From NCBI GenBank assembly GCA_004114245.1, contig QZWS01000086.1, positions 1 through 27,848 of the forward strand: a stretch of 27,848 bases of DNA. Reading direction: 5' to 3'. The translations under genes and the position numbers were made by a program. This document shows, piece after piece, positions 1 through 8,569 of this stretch. The notes under the pieces are model-generated. The model saw only the letters and a list, made by a program, of their open reading frames with translations, searched no databases and was not told the origin of the DNA. Every line of letters starts with the position of its first letter. Position 1 is the first letter of the stretch. The DNA comes from Zoopage sp. CT-All. Taxonomy: Eukaryota; Zoopagomycota; Zoopagomycetes; Zoopagales; Zoopagaceae.

Positions 1-828
1 CAATCGCGCCTCGCGTTGTTCCTTTGTCTCGACCAACACGGCAACCAAATCCGCACCCATGTTCGTCAATGCGGCATCGACCAAGGGAGGATACGCCAGG
101 CCGGCGTCGGCATACAGCTTGAAATTGACAAACCCAAGCATGGCCTCGTAGAAATGCAAGAACGTCATCATGACGCGGAAATCGACCTCGGTGGGAATAT
201 GCTGGCCGAACGGATGCGGCACGATCCACGTTACAGTCTGCCCGCGGATCTCTGCCTGGTAGTAGGTGCCCTTGACGGAAACAAACACCTTGCGCAGGGC
301 GTGCGTGCGCATGACGAAGCGCTGGAACTCGGTGGACAGCTGCCGGGCACGGGCAATCGTGTTGGTGCGGATTCTGACGGTATCGATGGGCATGCGGGCA
401 AACAAGAAGATCATTGTCAGGGCGTCGTCGAGATCGCGCAGGGCATCGACAAAGGTCGGGTATCGCTCCTTGACAATGTGATCGAGGCGTTGCTCGGGCT
501 TTAGCGCCTGCACCCTCGCCGCCTCGGTCATCTCCTGCCGCGAGAGTTTCTTGCCCAGTCGACGCAGCCACACCTTTGTCTCGCGGAACTTCATCAGCAG
601 AGGCTCGTGTGACAGATACTGGATGTCCTTGGTGGCGTAGTAGGTGCGGGACGCAGTGGAGCCGCCGCCAGCCTTCTTGCGCGACGACGGCTCGCGCGGG
701 TACACGCCCTTGAGGATGCAGATGCGGCGGAAGTCTGCCAGCGAGATCTGCAGTCGCTTGAGTGCGCGGTTGCGCGACATGAACGCAGTCGCGATGCCGG
801 ACTGGCCCTTCTTCAGACGCTTGCCCAT
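1..828 (-). CDS. PES1: Pescadillo homologue (PES1/NOP7), 5' part
   Basis: The protein is a nucleolar 60S ribosome-biogenesis factor, a member of the PeBoW complex (Nop7-Erb1-Ytm1), needed for 27S pre-rRNA processing. 276 codons are open without interruption from the ATG at 828 to the left window edge. The start fits the family exactly: pescadillo proteins begin M-G-(R/K)-R-L-K-K-G. The sequence then shows LKRLQISLADFRRICILKG and YPREP (residues about 24-50), TKDIQYLSHEPLLMKFRE (about 70-87), LDHIVKERYPTFVDALRDLD (about 115-135) and YYQAEIRGQTVTWIVPH (about 190-206), all hallmarks of the Pescadillo_N domain. The BRCT domain and C-terminal region lie beyond the window. No intron is needed in this part. 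The gene lies downstream of the secreted-protein gene on the same strand with a 253-bp gap that must hold its promoter; no specific element was recognised there. Identity is firm; only the truncation is due to the window. Confidence 0.95.
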   Translation of the reverse strand, partial: MGKRLKKGQSGIATAFMSRNRALKRLQISLADFRRICILKGVYPREPSSRKKAGGGSTASRTYYATKDIQYLSHEPLLMKFRETKVWLRRLGKKLSRQEMTEAARVQALKPEQRLDHIVKERYPTFVDALRDLDDALTMIFLFARMPIDTVRIRTNTIARARQLSTEFQRFVMRTHALRKVFVSVKGTYYQAEIRGQTVTWIVPHPFGQHIPTEVDFRVMMTFLHFYEAMLGFVNFKLYADAGLAYPPLVDAALTNMGADLVAVLVETKEQREARL

Positions 829-1081
829 GATGACGACGAGCTGGTGGTGGTGGCGGCAACTGGCGAAGAAAACAAAACTCTCGCGAGCCCAACCTGTTTC
901 CTATGGAATCAAATATGCCTTTTAAATCCAATAGGTGGCAAGGCTTTCTCTTGGCCCAATTACTCCTCCCTATTGATTCATGCCATCGCTTGCTCTTGCC
1001 ATGTTTGTCCTGCTTTGCAGCATGGAATTCAACCAGTGGGTATTGGAAAATGGAAGGCATAAATTTACTGATCAATGTCTG

Positions 1082-1855
1082 TCAGCATACTTTTGCAAGG
1101 TTAGTCTCGCTTGACAAGACAGCTTTGCGTTCGCTCGCGATCAGATCTCCTATGGCCCATGCCACCGCGATCAGGTTCAGTGTATCGTCCAAGTTCTCCT
1201 TAGATTTTGCTTGCCCTAGAATATTGGTAAATGGGTGAGTCAGCGTGCTTCCGCTGATATACCAGCCTCGACGAGCCATCTCATAGCATACAGCGTATAC
1301 GGCGTAATCATTGAGAGTTGTGTAGAACTTCATATGACTTGTCATCGCATTCTGAAACGTAAACTGCTTAGTCTTGCTAAAGAACCGATCCATCGCTGTT
1401 CCAGCCTTGAAGCTGACTAAAAGCGCGGCTTGCCACAGTTCGATAGCTTGACGGAAAGGCTCCATGAAATTGGCCTCGGATGCTGTTTCCTGCTGCGCAT
1501 CCAAGTATTCTTGAGGGTAACGGAGCATTCCTGCGAGCTGGTCGACAAGCTTACTATGCTTGGCCAAAGCGCCTGGAATGATTTTGCACGTCCTGAAAAG
1601 CAAGTCCACATTTGCTGCAAACTCTTCCTGCGTCAACTTTGATTCGGCCGGGTCGGCATACTCGATCAAATACTTACGTAGCCTGCGTTCTATATGTTCC
1701 CTTTGTAAGGATTTTTCGTCATGCCTTTTGAGGTTGGCAGCTGCAGCAGCCCGGAGCCGCGCACTACCAACGTAGAAATTCGCCGCTTCGATATACGATT
1801 GCACGATCGCGAGAGCGCATATAACGAGAAAAATGGCGAGGCTTGGGTGCTTCAT
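1082..1855 (-). CDS. Secreted protein of unknown function, intact copy
   Basis: This is an uninterrupted 257-codon frame with an ATG at 1855 and a stop at 1082. Residues 1 to about 24 look like a classical signal peptide: Lys-His near the start, then a hydrophobic run and a small-residue cleavage region ending near IEA. No second hydrophobic stretch long enough for a membrane anchor is obvious, so export is the simplest inference. The mature part is rich in Ala, Leu, Glu, Lys and Arg, is probably mostly helical, and has few cysteines. I recognise no family. A decayed relative lies upstream on the same strand at about 1990-2506, with matching signal peptide and matching 5' flank, so this is a tandem duplication. 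Its position beside an AT-rich, transposon-bearing stretch resembles where lineage-specific secreted proteins often sit, but calling it an effector would be speculation. The alternative that it is not expressed cannot be excluded. Confidence 0.7.
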   Translation of the reverse strand: MKHPSLAIFLVICALAIVQSYIEAANFYVGSARLRAAAAANLKRHDEKSLQREHIERRLRKYLIEYADPAESKLTQEEFAANVDLLFRTCKIIPGALAKHSKLVDQLAGMLRYPQEYLDAQQETASEANFMEPFRQAIELWQAALLVSFKAGTAMDRFFSKTKQFTFQNAMTSHMKFYTTLNDYAVYAVCYEMARRGWYISGSTLTHPFTNILGQAKSKENLDDTLNLIAVAWAIGDLIASERKAVLSSETNLAKVC

Positions 1856-1989
1856 TTATCTGATTAGTCGTTTGTGTGACGGAATGCCAGGGCGGTGGAG
1901 AGTGCGGCTGGGTGAGAGGGGTGCGAGGGCTGAGAACGAGATGGGCTGAGAACAAGCAAACAACGCGCGACTTGCCGTGCTCTGCTGAA

Positions 1990-2506
1990 GTCCTTGCAGA
2001 CTAATCGCACTCATGGCACTGATCTATCGCCGTTCCAACATCGATGCTGGCTTGTGCGCACTTTGCCGCAGTTTGCTGGCTTGACGAAAAGCTTCAGGTG
2101 TTCAGCTTTGAATGCTGCGCGGGACAAGCTTACTATGCTTGGTCAAAACGCCTGGAGTGATTTTCACATCGCGACATTCGCGTTCGCCTCTAGCATAGTT
2201 GTCTTGAAGGATGATGCACAGGGTCAGCGCGAAAAATAGAACTCTATAAGTCTCTTCTACACATTCCTACTGCTTCTGTCTACCATGCTTTGGGCTCTGC
2301 TCACTCACAGCCCTCTGCGTCAGCTTCGATTGGTCATTTCCAGGATGTGGTGTACTTGCTGGAGGCTTCGCTTGGGGCTTCAAGAGTTCGGCTTGAATTG
2401 CATTGTGGAGCTGTATATGAGCGAATAAACCCGCCGCTTCGACATGGGATTGCACAATCGCGAGAACACATAACGCGAAAAGAATGACGAGGCTTGTGTG
2501 CTTCAT
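1990..2506 (-). pseudogene. Decayed tandem copy of the secreted-protein gene
   Basis: From an ATG at 2506 the first 24 codons encode nearly the same signal peptide as the gene at 1082-1855, and the bases just upstream (about 2507-2540) also match that gene's 5' flank (1856-1890). The open frame runs only 79 codons, to 2267, and includes a shared SKLTQ segment. Beyond it, 2110-2170 aligns with 1545-1605 of the intact copy (the stretch encoding PGALAKHSKLV), and 2020-2095 aligns with 1385-1465 (FRQA region), but not in one reading frame. The simplest reading is an old tandem duplicate that no longer encodes the full protein. A short secreted 79-residue product from 2506-2267 is possible but has no support of its own. 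The left boundary is approximate because similarity fades near 1990. Confidence 0.75.
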
Positions 2507-2777
2507 TGTTTTGATAATCGTTTGCGTGGTGTCGGAGCAGTGGAAAACGTGAGGCGAGGCAAAAAGGCGGGGGCAATTCTTGCTGTAAATTAAGTTCGAA
2601 CAATGAGCATTCATGTAATTTGGAGCTTGGTTGTTCACGGGGTTCATATCACTTTACGCTCCTAAAAACTTCGTATTCAACAAGCTTTTCTTCTCGACTA
2701 TAAAGGCGTCTAATTCCAGTTGCCCTCCCTTGCCCTCTCTACTGCATGGGTCCATATTATGATGAAAATACATAGTC

Positions 2778-3010
2778 TTACAACTCAAGGTCCAGAATAA
2801 CAAAGAAGACATAGGCATCTGGTGTGTGTCTGTGAAAGAAACCTGAGCCATGATTGGTAGTCCACAGTGGCACCCCGCTTGGTATGAAGATTTGAGATAC
2901 ATCAAAATTAGTAGCTGACATGTTGCATACAGAGAGAGCAATAAGCCTCCAAGGTTCCATAGAGCCAGGGTGACTGTGTACTTCAGCAAATACAGACCCA
3001 TTCTGTGACA
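2778..3010 (-). other. Possible protein-coding remnant, unidentified
   Basis: On the minus strand one frame stays open for about 75 codons (roughly 3010 down to the stop at 2778-2780). Its translation has a natural-looking composition, including HSHPGSMEPW, FIPSGVPLWTTNHGSGFF and HRHTPDAYVFFVILDLEL, that is unlike random AT-rich sequence. It has no good start upstream and I recognise no family. It could be an exon fragment of a lost gene, part of an old mobile element, or chance. A competing frame on the same strand (2654-3001) looks less protein-like. Confidence 0.25.
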
Positions 3011-3484
3011 GTCTCTTTTCTTTCCTGTTGTGTCAATGCCAGTGTTGGCTAATGCACCTAATTGAACTACATCCCCTGATTATACTCTTCACCTATATCT
3101 ATCTCCTCTACCACTGAGTCAGTCATCACATATTCAATCCATGCAGCACCCACACACCATGACTTCTGCCCTTGCTGGATTACCCAAAAAAAGCTATTTA
3201 AATCACAGCAAATACCCTGTTGCTTGGGGTTACTTGGTCAACATATTGCATACAAGTACAAGTTTGTCTTAGTGAACTAAAGTTTTCTAGAATCCATATT
3301 GATTTTGCACTAACCATCAATGAAAGACCCAAGCATCTAATCCTAGAATATGTTGCTGTGTGTAAAGGTGGTTATTTTGCAGTTAAGGAATTATCTTCTA
3401 TTCTAGCAGTCAATACAACCAACCCCTTGTACACCACAAGTATAGTCCTTTCCAATAGAATACCAGTATATATTAGCTTATAGC

Positions 3485-3551
3485 CAGGGCTGCTTAAAAT
3501 AGACCTTCAGCCATTTTAAACAATCAAGGCAGGTGCCTATTTTAAGCTCTG
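3485..3551. mobile_element. 67-bp hAT-like mini-element (MITE) with 8-bp target-site duplication
   Basis: The element starts CAGGGCTGCTTAAAATAGAC and ends, read from the other side, CAGAGCTTAAAATAGGCACC. The two ends are imperfect inverted repeats sharing the 11-mer GCTTAAAATAG. It is flanked by a perfect direct repeat CTTATAGC (3477-3484 and 3552-3559). An 8-bp target duplication together with CAG...CTG termini is the signature of hAT-superfamily insertions. It is too short to encode anything, so it would be a non-autonomous deletion derivative moved by a transposase elsewhere. At 67 bp it is at the small end for such elements, and chance cannot be fully ruled out without further copies. Confidence 0.6.
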
Positions 3552-3836
3552 CTTATAGCCTTTAAGGAAGCAATGTTTTACACCATCTATATTATAGCTT
3601 ATTGCTCAATTTGGATTGCATTTTCAAATAAAAAATGCACCACTGCTGCTTAAGGACTTATAATCCTACTGCACCAAGTCATTCTTTTGAATATAGCATC
3701 AGCACGTGAACGGGCAAATTTGCTAGCTTCGCCAGTGAGCCGTGGGGTGCATCATGCGATTGTCGTTGTAAAATTATGACCATCATTTCTGATAGACGGC
3801 ATCAACTTGTTACATACTGCACACACTCCTCATCAG

Positions 3837-6800
3837 CTAGAATTGTGCCGACACTTGCTGGATGAGCTCCGTGATGCCATGCTTTACTTCTGCAGGACAT
3901 GCTGGTGGAGCGTCGAGCAAATAGCGCGACAAGGCGTCCTCGACATATCGGGCATCAAAAACAGCGGACCTTGGAATCAGTTCTCAGCACACAGTGCCAA
4001 AGAAGGTTTACTTGCCTCTCGTCCCTTGTGGTGCGATGCTGCTCCATCCAACGCCGGATAAGCTGGACAGCCTGGCTGTACAGGTAGATCTTGCGACTAG
4101 TCTCCTGCCACGCCGTTGCCTAGAATGATGGGTTATGAAATCAGTTGATAAATCATACACACCTTGGCAGATATGATGCTATCCAGAGCCGTAAAGATCT
4201 GCAGGAAGGGCGTGCCAGCATCCAACAGGATGTCGAGCGCCCAGTTTCTTGGCGTGTCTGGCTGCTGTCTCCATCCGTATTCCTGAAGGCGCTCAAAAAT
4301 GGCGTCTAGCATCATAGGAGCTATGCTTCAGCCGAAAACACCGCTTACTGATGGGAAAGGTACGTGCACGGCAGACATGACGGCAGACGTCACCCACTCG
4401 TTGCTTAATTACTTCGAAGCGATGACGACCTTCACTCTCGCCCATCTGAATATCTATATAACGAGGGACATGAGGAATGCATCCAAGAACTATTCGACCA
4501 ACATTCTGCTAATAGAGATTCCCAAGCGTTCTGGATAACAGCGTAATCGTCTATATCCGCCGCATGAAGGATGACAACTTGTGCGTCGAGCATTCTGTTG
4601 GGAGACGCATATCCATGGAAGAGCTAGTCTGACGTCAGTTCTTTCGCTCGAAACAAGCTGCTACCTCTTCAAGGCCGACAAGCTTGCGGTCCAGTGTTCG
4701 AACCGCATCCTCAGTTCCTTCAAGTTGCTCAAGCTTCGACTTGACAATCAACTGGACGTGTGCCACGTCTAACTCATCGGATATCTCTTGTGTAAGCGAC
4801 ACGTTATCGGTATCCGCTCCTGCTTCGCTGCGGATGTTGCCGAGCGCCATAGATAAATACTGCATTCGCGAATTCAAATCAAGTTCGAATCTACGAGGGC
4901 ATCAGTATGGTGCTGAAATACAGCACGGTAGAACGCACAATTCGTTCTTTGCCAGTGATCTTTGGGCACAACCGGCTTCAAAATAGCGATGTCGCACAAC
5001 AAGTAGACGTGAAAGCAATTCAGTCTTTTCAAACGTCGCTGGTTCGCCTGCTAGGTAGCGTTCAACTGATTGAGACGAAAGCTATAACCGATCGTGAGCC
5101 GAGAACTACCGCAAGGTCACCTACTGCGAGCAGCTGGGAATATAGCTTCTGATCAATGAACCATTGAAACAGGGCGCATTGGAATTCAAAATCATCCGAT
5201 GCCAAGGCCTCGTCGAGAACATGCTGCTTAAATGCCTCCTGTCCGCCAGACCGAAGCACCATGGCTACGCTTTCGACAGCACTCTTGTAGGCACCCTCGC
5301 AAATCTGGTCCGCCTGACAACGTAAGCATGAATAGCTAAGATTGGCAGACCTACCTGGTCAAGCTTTTTAGCCTGCATGGCGCGAGCTAAAGCTAGAGCA
5401 ACGCTTCCTGGAAAATATTAAAGGCAATATTACCAATGATATTGCGCACCTGCGAAGAAACCTCGACTATTGAAATCGGATATGACTTGCTCAAAGGTCT
5501 CGGCCTTCATGTGCCCCGCTGCTTGGCGGAAAAACGACAAGGATGCCTTGAGGAACGCATTTGCAGCCTGTTCGTCAAAGGTAGCCTTTGCATGGCGCAA
5601 ATTCTCCATGCCCTACATACTGTGCTCACCGTACGTACCAGACTGGCATTGTGACTACCTTGAAGACAAGAATATCCGTTGGATTACAGAACGTAGGGCA
5701 AAGCTCTCGTAGCGTCTCGCTGACGGTATCGACCTATTCTAGATTATATCGTGCCGCACTAGTCATGAGTGCCACCTCAATGCGCTGATTGGACTGGCTA
5801 TTGATCAAGGCAATAATTAAGGACGACGCGAATTCCGAGCCAGCCGGGTCTATGACTAGTGATTCTAACGTAAGCTCTTTGATACGCGGCCTCGTCTCAG
5901 CAGGCAATCTAATCGATCGATAATCAGACAAGCAAACCCGGCCATAAATTGTACTTGTCAACAAGTGCGACCGCATTGTTGGCAGTAACAAAAGCAAGAA
6001 AGCTGATGACCTCGTTCGTGCGGCGCACCAATGCCAAGATCCCGTCCAGCGACTGAGACTCGATCTAAAAGATGCCAATTGCTTAAAATGCGTCAAAGGT
6101 ATACCCCTTCAGGCAGCGATCGCTCGTGCCAAGAAACGTTCCAAGAGTCGCTTTTCTCGGGCAAGATGCTGCGCAATATTAGCTCACACGTTAAACACTT
6201 GAACCTACTTTGCGACAAAGCGCAGCAGCTTCACCAGCTCTTCCTGTATCATCGACAGTCGAGCTAATAGGGCACTTTCTGTCTGAGAAAGCGCAGAGGG
6301 TATGCTAAAGAATGTTAATCGGCGGCTAACCAGTCACGATATGCACATGAGGTTGAGGAGTTGTTGCTTCCAGAGTGGACGGGCCAGGCGGGCAAAGCTC
6401 AAAGCAATGGCATCATGGCGACTGCTAAATACCGTTTCGGGTGCAGCAACCGGCATTCCGAGATCATCATTGGAAGCTAGGTGAAATACACGTCAAGGGC
6501 AGAGCATATGGCAAAGCGTACTTGGCACTGGCTTGGCGCCCACTTCGGCCACGGACGGCATCCGCCCGACTTTTGTAAACACGGTCGTAGCATGATTGAT
6601 TGCTAAATGATGCATCAATGAAGGTTAATCTCGACATGCGCCTACCAGCCTGTCGATTAGAGAGACCAGAGACGAATCCAGCGCCGATGAAAAGAGCCAT
6701 AGAACAGGTCTGAACCGAACCATAGCTAGGAACATTTGGGTTGCATGTTACCAGGTCGGAGCAGCGCTACCTTTGCATGAATTTCTCGACCGCAAGTTGC

Positions 6801-8550
6801 TTCTCCTCGGCAAGCATACGTGCAAGGACTTCAATTGGGCGATGCTTGCTTATGATACTGAGACCTTAAAAGCGATTAGCGCGCAAAGCTTCGTATAGGC
6901 GTGCGTAGTACCCGAAGTAGACATAACCATCAGCTCGCGCGGAGGAAGCCGCAACTGAGTCAGCATTTCGTTCATCGACTCTTTGCCACTCATCTGCCAT
7001 AAATTATCGGTAGCCACATTAGTCATGCGTTCAGCAAGTGCCCATGTCTTGGAATCGGAGACCTTTCGTTCGGAAATTTCGACCAAATCGCGTGGAACAC
7101 CTATGCACTTGGATACATACGATGCAGTATCCACTGCAGCACATCGCAGCCAATCAGCCTCCTCGGATTGGGTTTCCTCGGCAACCACAAGAATGCCGCG
7201 CGAGTACCAATTCATGTGGGCATGACCCGAGCCGTGCATCCCAGCGGTTGGACCAGTGGTAGGCGTAGGCGGAGCAATGCGAGCATTGAGCAGGACTGGA
7301 GCCTTGGAGCCCGAGCCATAGTAAGCAGCGTATCCGATGTAAAGGCGCAACCCGGTCGATGTCACGGCGACCAAGAGCAGGCGCGATGATTCCTGTTGCG
7401 TGACAGGGTGGATTGCAACGATCTCGCCCGGAGTCACGCTTGATGACGTCAAACTAACGGCCTTCTTCTGCACATTATCTATAGTAGTAACACGGGCGAT
7501 TTCGCCAGAGTTCTGGCCAAGATGGTAGACCTAAGGAGTTCGGTTCGAGACGACTCGCGGGCTACAGAGGATTACCTGAACGGCAGATGAGGTTGCAGTG
7601 TATAAAAGTTTGCGAGCGTCATCGACAACCACAGCACACAGCGATTCTATCGATTCGTGGCATTAGCAAACCACGACGGACATTTCAAGATACCAGGGGC
7701 AGTTCCAAAGTACGGCAGGTAGGTTGGCAGGTACTGGAACAGCACGGTGGCCGTTAAATTCACGAGCTGACATCGACTCCCAAACCAGCGGTTCTTTGCC
7801 GAGTAGGTGATCTCAAATAAGTCCGGCTTATCGCCAATGACAAAAATCCGCCCGTCGGCCGATCCAGTGATTGCTGTAATTGTAACAATGCCGTCGACGC
7901 GCACAGAGAGCGGAGTCAACAACAGCGCCACCTCTTTGGTTTCCTTATTGACAGACACCCCAAGGAGGGTGACGTCGAGCAGCGTGGCGATCACTAGAAT
8001 GTAGTCGATGGAGTCCTCAAACACGCCAGGACGCGGCTTGACTAGTTTTGCGCCGAGGATGATTTGATCCAACTCTTCGTACACCATAAAATCATCCCGC
8101 TGATTGTAGTTCCAGAGAAACAAGCGGTGATCGATGGTGATCCAGGCTCGGTCAATTTCCGGGAACAGGCCCATGAAGCAGCGGCTGCGCAGAACTAGGA
8201 CACCAGTCAGCGGACGGGTGACATGCAGGCCGTCACATACGGTCGTACTGCTCAAACAGAATATCCGGCAGTGAAATAACTTTTGAAATGACGAATTGCT
8301 CGGGAACGTATGCGGGCGACTCGACGTATGCGGATGTGGCCCGTCCTGCAACCAAGTGAGCCTGCAGCCTGGACACATCAAGAACGCGACTACCTGGGCC
8401 CACGAGATCGGCAAGATCAGGAACATTCTCATCAGCTTTGATGTGCTCGGCGATGATCTTGGCGGCCGATTGCAGCGCGTCCGCGGGTGATGCAGTCGGA
8501 GCCATCGCGTATGCAGAGAGTTGAATGGCGTGACTGCTCGCACCAGACAT
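3837..8550 (-). CDS. NUP155: Nucleoporin Nup155/Nup170, inner-ring scaffold (multi-exon)
   Basis: Large inner-ring nucleoporin linking the nuclear-pore scaffold to the membrane and to Nup35/53. The N-terminal propeller is recognisable from 8550 down to about 6850: SLPDILFEQYD, then CFMGLFPEIDRAWITIDHR, LFLWNYNQRDDFMVYEELD, LVKPRPGVFEDSIDYILVIA and GSADGRIFVIGDKPDLFEI. The C-terminal alpha-solenoid follows in many exons: about 5850-5950 IKELTLESLVIDPAGSEFAS, 5110-5262 FEFQCALFQWFIDQKLYSQL, 4640-4877 matching the RLEYIARAI...DAVSQLD part of human NUP155, and 4310-3837 with the last helices. Introns are many and tiny. One of 36 nt fits at 4306-4341, and one at 3970-4015 appears to use a GC donor (GCAAGT). 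I place the start at 8550 (M-S-G-A-S-S); 8505 (M-A-P-T-A-S) is an alternative. The coding end is the TAG at 3837-3839. Estimated length is 1,300-1,400 residues, normal for the family. I did not map every exon. Confidence 0.93.
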
Positions 8551-8569
8551 TTCCCGTCGCCATCTGCTC
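8551..8569. promoter_or_regulatory. Ultra-short divergent intergenic region, NUP155/VPS16
   Basis: Only 19 bp separate the likely start codons of NUP155 (8550, minus) and VPS16 (8570, plus). If NUP155 instead starts at 8505 the gap is 64 bp. No TATA box is visible. Transcription of each gene must begin inside or very near the other's coding start, so the 5' ends of the two mRNAs probably overlap. Confidence 0.6.

Larger units (their letters stand above)
2650..3720. other. AT-rich gene-poor island
   Basis: About 1.07 kb with no convincing gene. Base composition differs visibly from the flanks: by direct count the line 3541-3600 is 32% G+C, while exons elsewhere in the window are well above half. 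It holds the hAT-like mini-element at 3485-3551 and a possible coding remnant at about 2778-3010 on the minus strand. Short AT-rich words recur (for example TTATAGC at 3478-3484, 3553-3559 and, loosely, near 3590). The edges are judged by eye. Old mobile-element debris is the best guess; I saw no tRNA, rRNA or long terminal repeat. Confidence 0.5.

Noticed and set aside
2654-3001. 115-codon frame as a membrane protein gene
   Set aside because: Its hydrophobic look comes from AT-rich composition; another frame on the same strand looks more protein-like, and neither matches a known family.
2650-3720. LTR retroelement or virus-like insertion
   Set aside because: No long terminal repeats, primer-binding site, polymerase, integrase or capsid motifs were seen.
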